From NCBI GenBank assembly GCA_019973155.2, contig BPQB01000062.1, positions 124,001 to 188,000 of the forward strand: a stretch of 64,000 nucleotides of DNA. The letters are read 5' to 3'. Source of the DNA: Phanerochaete sordida (Eukaryota > Basidiomycota > Agaricomycetes > Polyporales > Phanerochaetaceae). Position numbers and translations under genes: made by a program. Shown one piece after another: positions 11,577 to 23,600 of the stretch. The notes below the pieces were generated by a model. That model was not told the origin of the DNA, did not search any database, and saw only the letters and a list, made by a program, of their open reading frames with translations. Every line of letters begins with the position of its first letter. Position 1 is the first letter of the stretch.

Positions 11577-12464
11577 GGTCGTGGAATTGGGAAGAGGCGC
11601 GTCTGAGATGGCGACGAAGATGGTGGGTACGGGAGGACCCGCACCTTCCCACAGTCTAGAATATAAGACGCCTGGCGCGCACCGCGTTTGAGCAGATAAC
11701 CGCATGTCCTCCGCGCAGCATTCGGATCCGTCCACATCGGCCCGTCATCAAGGATCCCACGAGTACGCCCAACAAGGCTGGGATAATACGCCGCAGCGCA
11801 GCATCCACATAATTGGGTCTCTGGGGCCGCAAGTCGAGACCGCCCCGCTACACGAGCTCCGGAACACTTGCAATGCAGGACCTTCCCCAAAGGGCCGCAG
11901 TACCTGTATGCAGCTTGCCGCGATGCTATCTGGGCGAGCTTCGTTGTCCGAACGCGCGCCATGACCCTGTTCAGAACAGCCCTGTGGTTCACAGGCGGAG
12001 CGAGACAGCGGGGCCTGCTGCGTGGCGTACCGTGCATCGCTGTGACACTGTGCAAAGGGTGTGTATGTGCCGTGTGCTGATGAGTTGGACAAAAAGGATG
12101 CTGGGCGATGTATGTCTGCTCGATATGTTATGTTTCGCGGACACTCGCATCTATGCTAGCATTTCGAGACCAGTAGCTCCAGTCCACCGGCCAAGATGCT
12201 GAGTCACGTCGCTCGCTCAGCAGGTATGCAGTACACCCTCTGTGACATGTTCCTGTGTCCTGTTGCTATTGCTGCCATCGGCGTGGTGCATGTGTTAGGG
12301 CCAGAATGAGTGAGCAAGGCCGAACAGGCGAGCATGTATGCACATACAACGATTGTGATAATCTTAGCCGTGCAACAATCAAAATCTTCCACAGATCGCA
12401 TGGCTAGGGCTACCGGACTATTAGTCAGGAGAGCTCCTTCAAGAGGAAGCATAATGTTGCACAA
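11577..12464. other. Intergenic between F-box(-)2 and F-box(-)3
   Basis: The right end (about 12330-12464) resembles 14780-14874, the 3' flank of F-box(-)4, including the shared strings caaaatctt.cacag and gcacaatcat. The rest (11577-12330) holds no supported gene. Confidence 0.5.
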
Positions 12465-13929
12465 TCATGGCTTCAAAAACCGCGCCTCAGGTACATCGTC
12501 ATTCCACGCATCCACCGTCAGCCTTCCAGCGGCGTGGGTCGAAGGCATAGTTTCCTGGATGAACGCCTTGTAGCTTTCGTTCTGCTCGCCAGGCAAGATA
12601 ATCTGCACAGCGGGGTTTGCATTGAACTTGCCGACGTTGTCGTCGAGGGTCTTCCAGGGGAACTGAACGGTCTCAGGGGGCCGGAGTGAATGTGGATATT
12701 TGACCGTCCTCAGCCGGATGGACGTGACGTCTCCTGAGTTCGCGGAGATAAAAAATACGAGATGATGATTGAATGGAATGCGTTCAATTGAAAGAATTTG
12801 GAGGAGATGCTGGGAGTCGCTTGCTGCCGTATCAGCTACAATATATGAATTATGCCTTTCGACCTCGATGGTTCAATATGAACAACATACACGGTCTTCG
12901 CAGTTTGAAATTTTTGAGCTCGTTATTGATGCATCCCGAGCATTGGCAGTCGTCAAAGATAGCTTTCACGAGAGCGGCAACACAGCATGCGTCCTCGATA
13001 CGAACGAAGATCGGAGCATCGGGTGCGTCCCGCGGAGGCGACCGCCGAGTGGAGACCAAGAGCCAAGCGAGCGGCCACACGGCGGTGCAGCCGGAGGAAT
13101 CGATAGAATCGATGTACAGGCTCGACGACCGACGCACAGCCCACCGCGGTGGCGGTGTGGCGGGCTGGGTCGTACTTGCGCCTTCCCATGTGACGTCCGA
13201 CAGATGCAAGCCTCCTGCGTATGGTCTGGAGGGTGCCCACGAAGCCACGAAGCATATCAGATCTCCGCATGTCGCAAAATGTAGGCGGGAGAACGCGGTC
13301 GAGACATATGCCACGGCGCGTAGGCCGACGGGAAGTGTGCGGGGAAGGTCGTGGAAGAAGGAGCGCGGGGTGTATCGCTTCACAGCGGATGGTGAATCAG
13401 ACTCGGATGGGTGTACTTGCATGGTCAACTCGAGCGTGGACCGGCCTTCACGGGACGGCTTGGGTGCAAATAGATGGCGCGGCGCGGTGTGCAGGATCTG
13501 GTGGACCCACGGCGGCGTGGGCAGCGTGACCTCGAGGGTGATGTACTCCACAAAATCCGACACGTTCCGTCCCAGGGTGTTGATCTCCGCGAACTGGAGC
13601 AGCTGGCGGACGTCGGCCGCGGAGCGGAGCTCGAGCCGCCTGAAGAGGGGCGCGCGGCTGTATCTGGCCCAGTAGCGGCACACGAGCGTGCACTGCTTGA
13701 TCGCGCGCTTTGTAGCGCTGTTGTAGAGGTATTCGGACGCCAGGAACGTCAGCACTCGCTTGAAGAGCTCCTGAGGAACCCTGTGAGCAGCCGACCGTGC
13801 CCCGCCGTGGGCGATCTAGGTACCGTCAGCCCAGCGCAGTTCAGGAATATGAAAGGCACGTGCCTTGTCAGAGATGGGGCAGCTCAGAACAGGGTTTGAC
13901 CTGTCCGAAGAGATTTCCGCGGGTCCCAT
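12465..13929 (-). CDS. F-box-like protein, minus-strand family member 3 (453 aa, 3 exons)
   Basis: Proposed exons are 13864-13929, 12891-13815 and 12465-12835. Exon 1 encodes 22 residues (MGPAEISS...PISDK) and ends AAG|GCACGT. The 48-nt GC-AG intron has a CTGAC branch site. Intron 2 (12836-12890) has a perfect GTATGT donor and joins in phase. The F-box helix reads VPQELFKRV and is followed by LVCRYWARYSRAPLF. The last exon holds the conserved VGKFNA.P.VQ and SYKAFIQ segments. The lengths of exons 1 and 2 equal those of family member 4, its closest relative. The function is probably as an SCF adaptor, by family resemblance only. Confidence 0.75.
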
Positions 13930-14874
13930 GGGCGACGAGCGGCGGATGTCTGTGTTGCAGCGAAAGAGGCGCAAAGCGAATGAGTGGCGGAGGGCTGCCG
14001 CAGCCGACATTATCAAGGAACTGCCGAGCACTGCCTTGGCGCGGGGAGTCACATTTCCAGCTACACGCAGCATACGCATCAGCCGGCCGCCCAGATTGTC
14101 GTAATAGGCACCGGGATGGCGTGGTCCCTGCGACCCTTTGCCCACCATCTACGCCAGTCCGTATCGCCGTACGCGGCCCAGAAACCCGTCCAGCGCAGAC
14201 GTTCTGCTGTCCAGCACAGCATCTACGGGCATCTGGGCAGAGCTCGGGTCTCCTGCCGAGCGAGCCGGGCAAAGTCAGTGAAATGAACGCCGAATCGCTC
14301 CCGCTCCGCGCGCCGCCGCGATGTGCCCGCAAGCGCGACCACGCCAGAGCGACGATACAGCGAGCCACGAGCGAATGGCACATGACACGACCGCCCGCCG
14401 CGCGTCCGTGGTCGACGGGGCCCATCGTGGCGTTGAAATCAATCCAGTGCCCATGGCAATATAGGCCAGCCATGCGTGCTCGGGATCTCAAGGACGCGGA
14501 AACGAGAGCCTGCAGTGGGCACCGTCCAGGGGTCTTGCGCGTTGTGCGCGTGCTCACGGACGGCACCTCGACGCAGGCTCTGGACCCGCTCGACATCTGC
14601 GACGCGTGCAGCTCGGTTGCCTCCGCGCACAATGTCCTGTGGTTGCATGTACATGTATGCTATGACTGTTGTAGTTATCGTAACGATGCGCGCACTGGGG
14701 TAGGAGTGAGGCAGCTCGGCCGAAGAAGCGAGTGTCGCATGTCGTATGTGGCCGCCGCTTGCGGAGACTGTAGCATTCTTAGAAAGTATTCATGTCAAAA
14801 TCTTTCACAGGATCCAAGGCTGTCGGATTGTCAGTAAGTGAGGGTCATACCGTCAGAAAAGTAATGTCGCACAA
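13930..14874. repeat. Duplicated upstream region (copy 2 of 3) plus 3' flank
   Basis: 13930-14640 is similar to 5084-5830 and 16352-16990. 14640-14874 is the 3' flank of F-box(-)4 and resembles the flank left of 12465. Long frames cross this stretch but are not kept in the sister copies, so no gene is called. Confidence 0.6.
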
Positions 14875-16351
14875 TCATCGCTGGAGAAGCCGCTCCGGAG
14901 GTACATCTTTGCTCCACGCGTCAATCGTCAACCTTCCAGCGTTTTGAGTCGACGGCATGTTTGCCCGGATGAACGGCTCGTAGCTTTCGTACAGCTCTTC
15001 GGGCAAGACGACTTGCACGGTGGGGTCCGCATTAAATTTGCCGACGTTGTCGTCGAAGGCTTTCCAGGGGAACCGAAAGGCCTCAGGGGACGCGGGGCGT
15101 TTGCTTCCACAGTCCCACTCGTCGTCTTCAGACAGCCTCAGCCGGATTGACGTCACGTCCCCCGTCGCCGCCAAGATAAAAAATACAAGATGATGACCGC
15201 AGGGTTCACGTTTGACTAGCAGGAAGAGGTGCTGGGCGTCGCTTGCTGCCTTGTCAGCTACAGCATGTGAGCTATTCCAACCAACGCCGATGCCTCAGGG
15301 TAAACAACGTACACGATCGCTCGAGTGACCAATGGCGCTCGCCTGCGGCGCACACAGTGCACCTGCAGTCGTCGAAGAGAGTCTTGACGAGCGCAACAGC
15401 GTGGTACGCGTCTTCGCTGCGAACATAGATTGGAGCGCTGGCTGCGACCCGCGGCGGCGGCCGCCGGGTGGTGATCAAGAGCCAGACAAGAGGCCACAAG
15501 GCGGTGCATCCGAAGGCTTCGACGGAGGCGATACACAGGGCCGACGATCGACGCGCAACCCACGGCGGCGGCGGCTCCGCAGGCTGGGTTGTGCTGGTGC
15601 CTTCCCATGTCACGTTGTGCAGAGCCATAGCCGCTGCACGCGGTCTGTAGGGAGCCCATGAGGCCACAAAGCATATCAGGTCCCAGTATGCCGCAAAACG
15701 CAGATGCATGATGATGTCCAATTTCAATGATGCCGCATCCTGTACGCAGACGGGAAGTGTACGTGGAAGGTTGTGGAAGAAGGAACGAGGGGTATGTTGC
15801 TTCAGAGCGGGTGGTGAATATTTCTCTATCGAAGCTATGTCAATGACAAATTGGAGCGTGGATCTATCCTCGCGGGAGGCCTTGGGTGCACATAGGTCAC
15901 GAGGCGCAGTGTTCAGGATATGGTGGACCCAAGGGGGAGTGGGCAGCGTGATGCTGAGGTGGATTATCTCCACGAAGTCCGACACGTTCCGCCCGAGGGT
16001 GTTGATCTTCGCGAATTGCAACAGCTGCTGGACGTCGGCAGCGGAGCAGAGCGTGAGACTTCTGAGGAGGGGGGCGCGAGAGTATCGCGCCCAGTAGCGG
16101 CACACGAGTGCGCACTGCCCGACCTCGTGCCTCTCGTCTCTCAGAATGGGGAGTTCCGCTGCCATGAACGTCAACATCCTCTTAAAAAGCTCCTGAGGGA
16201 CCCTTTGAGCAGCCGACCGTGCCCCACCGTGAGCGATCTAGGCACCGTCAGCCCAGCGCAATGCAGCAAAATGTAGGGCACGTGCCTTGTCAGAGATGGG
16301 GCAGCTCAGACCAGGGCTGAGCACCTCCGAAGGGGCGTTCGAGGCCTTCAT
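14875..16351 (-). CDS. F-box-like protein, minus-strand family member 4 (457 aa, 3 exons)
   Basis: Proposed exons are 16286-16351, 15313-16237 and 14875-15257. The start at 16351 is preferred to an in-frame ATG eight codons upstream (16375) because it gives the same 22-residue first exon as two paralogs. Intron 1 (16238-16285) is GC-AG (AAG|GCACGT) with a CTGAC branch site. Intron 2 (15258-15312) starts GTACGT. The conserved parts are VPQELFKRM, LVCRYWARYSRAPL, TPPWVHHIL and the C-terminal VGKFNADPTVQ/SYEPFIRA module. It lies head to tail with family member 3 and next to the intact PNP gene. Confidence 0.75.
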
Positions 16352-17408
16352 TAGCGAGGAGCGGGGAATGTTCATGTTGCGAAGAGGGGCGAAAGGCTTG
16401 TGGGTGCGGGGAGGCGCCCGAGCTCGACGTTATCAAGAGACTGCTGGGCACAGCCTCTACACGGAGAAATCACATTTCCTGCTCGCAGCATTCGTTTGCG
16501 CGCCCATCGGCCAAAATCCCAAGCTGTCGTGATAGGCACCAGGGTGGCAGGGTCCCAGCGGCCCTGTGCCGAGACCGTGTACACCAGTACGTATCCTCGT
16601 ACGTGACCCAGAAACCCACCACGCACGAACATCGCCTGGCACGCATGCCCACCGCGCTCGGCGGGGCCCATCGTGGCGTCGAAGTCTAATCCAGCGCCCA
16701 TCTAGACCAGCCACGCGTACTCGGGAACCCTGGGACGCGGAAATGAAGACGCACGTTGGGCACCGTCCTAGGATCCTGCGTCGGGAGCGACCCATGGACC
16801 CTGGGGCTGCTTCGCGCGTCTCCTCGCCAGCAGCTCAACAATTGGGTGCTGCACAGCTCCGAGCGGCCAGGCACTGCTAGCGGCCAGCAACCCAAGGAGG
16901 ACCGCCGCTGGGCCGGGGACCGACGAGTCCTGACGTCGGACGCAAGGCGGGCACGAGCATGGCACCGCGCTTCGCTGCCCCGCTGCAGTACGAGCGCGTG
17001 TCAGCTTCGGGCCACAGGATCGCGTCTGCGCACTCACAGAGCGCGCCGCCTGTGCGCGAGCAGGAAATTGTGCCGCGCCCCAAATCGATAGGCCGTGCAT
17101 ACTCTGAGGCGCGGACGTCGCGGAGGAGGCGTACTCGCCCATCGTGTGAAGCAACCATAATAGCTATCGAGCTTGAGCTTGAGGTCACATCTCCTGGCTA
17201 GCATATCCGGCGACCGGGAAAGTGCACGGACGAAGAACGGTTTAGAAATGTCTCGTGCGATTTCCGTTGAGTCTACTTCTACAATGTGTATGTCGTCGTA
17301 CGGGTTACCCAGTGAAGCAATTCTATGATTCGATACCGTCAGCTAAGATCCGTGGGAGCTGCGGAGACTACGTACCAATAACTCTCAGAGCCCGGGAGCA
17401 GCACCAAT
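16352..17408. repeat. Duplicated upstream region (copy 3 of 3)
   Basis: This is similar to 5084-6190 along its length, including the part next to the PNP 3' end (16990-17408 against 5830-6190). It marks the right-hand breakpoint of the duplicated block. No gene is supported. Confidence 0.65.
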
Positions 17409-18701
17409 CTACGCCGCCGCGGCGCCCAGGCGAATGACGACGCGCTCGACGAGCTGACGCATGACCTCCGCGCGCTGACGCCCCACCTCCAGCACCTCCT
17501 CATGCGACACCGTCTCCTGCACCCTCCGCGTCCCCTCCCTCCCAACAATCTACACCAACCCATCAGCCCCCGCACCCAAAAAAACCAAAATCCCACTCAC
17601 CTCATCAACGACCTCCCCCGCAACCCACCCCTCCTCCTTCTCCCCGACCACCACCTTGTTCGTCACGAGGCTCAGCACCGCGAGCGCCACGCCCGCCTCG
17701 CGCGCGGCGAGCACCTCGGGGACGGTGCTCATGCCGACGACGTCGGCGCCCGCGGCGCGCAGGAAGCGCCCCTCGGCCGGCGTCTCGTATGTCGGGCCCG
17801 CGACGTAGGCGTAGGTGCCTTCGGGGAGGGGGAGGGTTGGGGTTGGGGCTGGCGGGGCGAGGTCGGGTTGGCGTGGGCAGACGTCAGGCTGCGAGCCGGC
17901 GTTCAATGACAGAGCGCGCGCACGCACCTAACGCGTTCAGCTTCGCGTCCGCGCCGAAGACACCTTCCTTCGCGAGCTCGTACGCCGCGTGCAGCACCTG
18001 CGCGCGCACGCGGCGGCTGTAGGCGTCGCTGAGCGGGACGAAGCGCGGGGTGTCTGCGCTGAGGGGCGGCCCGAAGAGCGCGTTGAGCGGGCCTGCGAGG
18101 TTCGGGAGCGCGAGGTGGTCTGCGATGAGCACGACTGGCGCGCGTGTCAGCGTTCGTGGTGCGCGAGGGAGGGGGTGGGGGAGAAGGGCGTACTGGAGCC
18201 GACGTCGTAGGCCGGGTTGAGCGCGCCCACGGCGTTCGTGACTGGGCGGGGTCAGTGGGGCATGGGAGGAGGGCGGGCGACGCACTGAGGAGCTCTTTCA
18301 CGCCGAGCTTGGCGAGCAGGCGGATGGGGTAGGCGACGGTGCGCATAGGGTGTCCTTCGTACGGATGGAACTGCGGCAGGTCAGGCAAGGCGAGCAGCAG
18401 AGCCAGCAAACGCACGCACCCGCCCAAGCATGGCCACGACGGGCACCTCTCCAATCAGGCCAAACGCCAGCGCGCTCTTGTGCCCCTGCACGGTGCTCTT
18501 GCCGAAGCCTGCGAGCTTGTCGTACGGGACCTCGACGACGTCGCGGAGGCTCTTGGCGAGGGTGCTGAGGCCGGAGCCGCAGACGATGCCGACGCGCGGC
18601 GTGCGCAGCTTCGCCGGGAGCAGCTGCTCGAGCGTGGCGAGAGCCTCGGCGAAGGGCGGGACGCTCTCTGGTGCATGCGGAGGCGACGGCGGGACGGACA
18701 T
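17409..18701 (-). CDS. PNP1: Purine nucleoside phosphorylase (326 aa, 6 exons)
   Basis: Exons are 18420-18701, 18286-18370, 18194-18241, 17928-18134, 17601-17818 and 17409-17549. All five introns have GT donors and join in phase to 326 residues, a normal length. The phosphate-binding loop [67 protein letters not shown] and SLVTNKV are all present; these are the conserved segments of the trimeric PNP family. The enzyme cleaves inosine/guanosine with phosphate to the free base and ribose-1-phosphate in cytosolic purine salvage. The ATG at 18701 is the first in frame; a TTG-initiated extension is unlikely. Two dead copies lie at 1-640 and 6195-7262. Confidence 0.92.
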
Positions 18702-20654
18702 CGTGGACGGAGGTGCAGAGGGCAAACCGCGTCCTAGGACGCCTCACACGCACGCGCTCGGAGTCCGGCGCGGGCGGGCGCCCCGCCGCGTCCATATCGG
18801 GCTAGCTGATGGCGGGCCCGGCGACCAATGGGCGGGCGCCGCGGCATCAAAGACAGCTCGCGTGCGGCGGGGAGAAGGGCTTTGGCGGGCCTGGGTCGGG
18901 TTGGGGACAGGCGGCGCTGCTGGCCGCCTGCGCTGGCCCTCGCTGGTGCCGTCGCCTGGCTGCGCTTGCGCTCTCCCTCGACGACCACGAGCCCGCGACC
19001 AGGCTGCGACCGCCTCGCCCTCGTTTCCTCCCCGCGCCCGCCACCCCGCGCGCACCCACGAGCCCGAGCCGACGATCACCGCGCCCGCCTGCGAAGCGAG
19101 CAGCGCGCGCCGCCTGCCGTTGCCTGCGCCGTCGCCGTCCCACGTTCCGCGCCCGCAAGCGGTTGCCCTCGGTGCGTAGCCCGCCATCTTTCTTCCTGCC
19201 GTGATTGGCCCCATCACGCCATTCCATTTCGTCGCCCGTCCCTCGCCCTCGCCTTTTTGCTTCCGCGTCCACCCTCCCCGCTCGCAGGCGCACCCGCTCG
19301 ACTGTTGCTCTATCTATACCGCCCTTGTTTTGTAATCCGTGCTCGCTGTGCAGCCCGTCGCTGACGCTGCGGTCCTGCCAGAGTTCGTTCTTTGCTCGAA
19401 GTTTCTCCGGGTAGTCGTCTTTCTTTCAACCATCCAGACCAGGTATGTGCCCTTCTCCTCCTTTCTTTCTCTTGCAGCCTCTCCTTTGCCCCTGTGTCCC
19501 TCCAACATCGCCGTGAAGCCTCCAAAATGGGCGTCTACATGTCCATTCCACGACGGAGGCAGTTCCTGTGCAGGCTCCACGGCCCGACGTGAATCGTCCG
19601 AACGATATGGGCCCCTGTGTGAGCCAGTGTACCCTCGTGTGCACCTGCCCTCCTCCACGTCCTGCTTGACAGTTACGTACGGCCCTCTACACACGTGTTC
19701 GCAGTCTATCACCACGACCTATCACCACGACCCTGTGCCCTTGCTGCTTTGCTTCCATGATATTTCTGCCATTCCTGCCATCCTTTACGACTGCAGTGTT
19801 TTACGAACGTCCTGACAATGCTAACTCACTTTATTTACAGGTTTTACGGGCTTTTGCGTTTGCTACTCTGTACCAGGACGACACACGGTGAGTGCCGCCC
19901 GTTCCTTCTGCGTCCGACCTTTTCGGAGCCCTTCGCACACCTTCCTTCTTCTTCCCGATACCCACGCTCTCGAGCACGGCACACGACACGGAGAAAAATA
20001 CACGAAGCATCGCCGCCGTCGCTGGCCACGGCGTGGGCGCACACGAGCTTCGGCCCGACGTGGGCTTGCTCGCCGCGCGCGGCCCAACGCACCCGGCGTA
20101 AGCTTCCGAGCGACGCTTCACGTCACATCGCCGTCGCACCGCCTACGCTTTGCGTGCACGCTCTCGTTCGCGCCGGCCACACCGTCGCCAAGCCGACAAA
20201 GAACGGCCGGCGCGAGCTCGGCGTCTCGCGACGCTTCGAGGCTGTGCGGGCCCGCGGCCTCCATTGTCCTCTCCTTCTTCCTTCATTGTTTCCATTCTGA
20301 GCCCGTGTGGCCAGCGATGCTCACGCTCCTTACAGGTCGCCCACCCTCAACGCGCCCGTATTCAGCGACGTCCACCCCGCACGCGCCTCTCTTTCGTCCC
20401 GCCGCTGCGCCACCGTTCCGGCCTAATCCACCCCAGTCGTTCACGATAATAAGCCTCGCGTGCACATAATCGCCCGCCGGCGTAATAGTCCAAAAGTTGT
20501 CTTTTCTTGTAGTAATCCCTAAAGGTGCGTCCGCCCCCTCCACACACACCCCGCCACTGACCGTCCTGCAGCTGTCTCCACCCACGACCTACCTCACATC
20601 CTCCGCAGCCCCATACAGCCCACACCCACCTAATCCACACCCACCCCGCACACG
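18702..20654. other. Divergent promoter region and probable spliced 5' leader
   Basis: This lies between the PNP start and the start of the next plus-strand gene. On the plus strand, pyrimidine-rich sequence with several good splice signals occurs from about 19300: a donor at 19443 (caG|GTATGT) with an acceptor near 19479 (tcttgcag), a branch and acceptor gctaactcactttatttacag at 19818-19838, an acceptor near 20512 (cttgtag), a donor near 20525 (aaG|GTGCGT) and an acceptor near 20572 (tcctgcag). This suggests a long spliced leader for the gene at 20655, with short upstream ORFs such as the 21-codon frame starting near 19527. No protein gene is supported. Confidence 0.4.
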
Positions 20655-23600
20655 ATGCAGCTCAAACTGCTCCCGCCGCACCCGCTCCCGACGGTGCTCT
20701 TCACGCTCGCCTACCCCGCGCCGCCCCCGAGCCTCCCGCTCCCCGCGAGCTACGCCGCGCTCCTCAAGCGCGTCGTCGAGGACCGCCTCCTCGACGCCGA
20801 GCACAGCATCCTCGAGCGCGTCGACGGGCCCTTGCCCTTTTCCTCCCCTACCCACTGCTCCCCTTCCCACTCCTCGCACTCCTCGCACTCCCACTGCTCC
20901 TCCGCGCACTCCTCGCACTCCGCGCACTCGCACTCCTCCTCAGCGCACTCCGGCCATGCGGGTGTGAGCCCGGCGCTGAGAAGTCTGGGCTCGCCGACCT
21001 CGCCGGGCCAGGGCGTGAACGGCGGGCAGGGCAGCCTCACGCCGCACGCGCTCGACCGCGCGACGTGGATCGCCGCCGTCCTCTCCGAGGTTGTTTTTGA
21101 TCTTAGTGATGGGACAAATGGCAGCGAGCCGCCCAGCCCCGCCGAACAGCACCCCGACCCGCACCACCCGGAACACCAGCGCCCGGACCACCAGCCCACG
21201 GACCGGCTCGCGGCGCCCGCGGGCCCGCGCCGCGTGCGCGTGCTCTGCCGGTACGTCGATGGAAGGGAGGTCTCCTGGGTGTGGGAGGCGCCTGCGGGCG
21301 ACGACTCAGAGGGAGAGGATGGAGAGGATGGAGGAGAGGCAGCCGCGTGCTACGCCGCGCTGCAGAGCGTGCTGCGCGACGTCACGGACAGCGCGGCCGC
21401 GGGCGAGCGCGAACGGCGCGACCGCGAGCGGCGCCACGTGTACGCGGAGCGCTATGCGTTCGCGCCCGCGCACGGCGCGTGTGGCGGGTTTGAGCGGTAT
21501 GATCGGTACCCGGCGCCGGGTCTGGAGGGGAGTGAGGTGAAGGATTTGGAGAGGAGGGAGGGGGAGGGGAAGAAGGACGCGAAGGACGGGAAGGACGGGA
21601 AAGAGGCGAAGGACGGGAAGGAGAGGAAGCGGCACAGCACGCCGCTCGCACCGATGCAGCGCAGCTCGAGCTGCGAGGAGGTGCGCGCGCGCGCGGCGCC
21701 CGGGCGCCGCCGCAGCCTCGACGACGCGTTCGCGCGCGACGCGCAGGCGCACGTCCCCGGCGCCGTCGAGACGCGCCGCGGCAAGGCCCGCAGGCGCCAG
21801 CCGCCCGAGGACGACGGCGAGAAGAAGAAGCACAAGAAGCGCGGGAGCTTCATGATGGGCCTCGTCGCCTTGGCGTGAGTACCACTACTTGAGCTTCAGG
21901 AGGAGTCGCTGACGCCCCCGCAGCTCGTTCATCTCCCCACGAAGCACCCGCGCGCGCTCGCCGCCGCGCCCGCCCTCCCCGCGCCCCGCGCCCTCACCCG
22001 ACACCGCACACAGCGCGCCCGGCTCCCGCTCGCCGTCGCCGTCGCCCCCGCACGTCGTGCACCCGCAGCTCGCGCTCGAGCCGCACCGCGACCCGCCGCT
22101 CAGCAGCAGCGACCTCCGCCGGCGCGCGCGCGCGACGCTCGTCGACGTCTTCCGGCGGCACGTCCTCGCGCAGCTCAAGACGCCTCACGCGCTGCCCCCG
22201 CGCGTGCCCACGCGCGAACCGCGCCGCGTCCGCAGCACCGGCGCGGACTCCTTCCGTGACTTCAGCGCGGGCACGCTGCGCAGCGGCGGCAGCGCGCTCA
22301 CCGCCCGCAGCAGCGACGCGAGCCTCAGCGGCGCGAGCACGCGCGTGCACTGCGTCTCGCGCAGCCCGAGCGGCGGCTTCCGCGACATCGTCCGCGGCGC
22401 GGACGCGCACGCGCTCCACGCGCGCCTCGCCGCCGGCGCCCACAGCGACCACGATGGCGACCACGATGGCGACCACAACAGCGACGGCGACGAGGACGAC
22501 GCGCACCCGTTCGGCCGCGCGAACGAGGGCGGGTACGTCACGTGGGTCGCGCGCTCGCTCCTCACGCGCGTCGACGCCGAGATGCGCGAGATGCGCGTCG
22601 TGCTGCGCACCCTGCACGCGCGCGCGCCGGCGCCCGCGGCGCGCGGCGCGCGCGTCGGCTTCAGCCCCGTCGACGGCCCGCTGCTCGCGCCGCTGAGCGT
22701 GTCGCCGCCCGTCGCGGGGCTCGCGGGCGTCGTCGGCGAGTGGGGCGCGGGCGTGCCGACGCTTGTCGACGAGCCGGCGCCGTTCTTTGAGGGCTTTGAT
22801 GAGGAGCAGCTCGAGGACGTGCCGCTCGAGGACGAGGCCGCCGAGGACGATGCCGAAGATCGTACGAGTACTGGTGCGAGCAGTTCGAGCGCGAGCACCG
22901 AGACGGACGGCAGCAGCGTTCACACGCCGAGCGAGGCGACGAGCTTCGACGGCGCGTGCATCCGCGCGCCCGCGACGCCGCCCCTGGTCGAGCCTGAACG
23001 CGGTGAATATTTCAATGGCGTCCAGGACCAGAGCGCCGAATTCGACGCGGCGCCCCTCGCGAGCTCGCCGCCGCGCCGCCCCGTGCTCACCAAGCAGCCG
23101 CCGATCCACGCCGTCAAGGAGACCCACCCGCCGCCGCTCCCCAGCCAGCTCGCGCAGGGCCAGCCACCAGTCTACCGTCCCGTGCTCCCGCCTCTCTCTA
23201 CCGGTTCAGTACTACGCTCGCTCACGCCGTCGCCGTCCTCGGCCCTTTCTTCCCCGGACCTGTCTCAGAGCTCCCCGACACCGTCCACACTGCCCATTGC
23301 CGCGTACACCGCGCTCTCTGGCGAGCGCGCACGCCTCCTCGGCATCCTCGCGCGCCTCGCGAGCCAACACGCCGCCGCGCAGGCAGACGAGCACCAGCTG
23401 CTCACCGTGCTCGAGGCAAAGAGCCGCCGACGCGCATGGAGCAACCGCGCGTTCATGGGCGGCGCGTCCATGCGCCTCTGCGCCCTCGCGACGCCCGCCC
23501 GCCGGAGCGCGCTCGCGACCGCAAAGGTCATCTCGCTCGCGGACGTCGCGGCCGCCGCGGCGCCCGAGCTCGAGGGCGTGTCCGGCGTGCAGAAGAAGCG

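Noticed and set aside
16686..17188. Frames of 100-130 codons upstream of F-box(-)4
   Set aside because: They fall in a duplicated intergenic block, and the corresponding frames are broken in the other two copies.
21994..23127. 377-codon minus-strand frame inside the large gene
   Set aside because: Arg/Ala repetitive composition opposite a spliced plus-strand gene with good donor, branch and acceptor.
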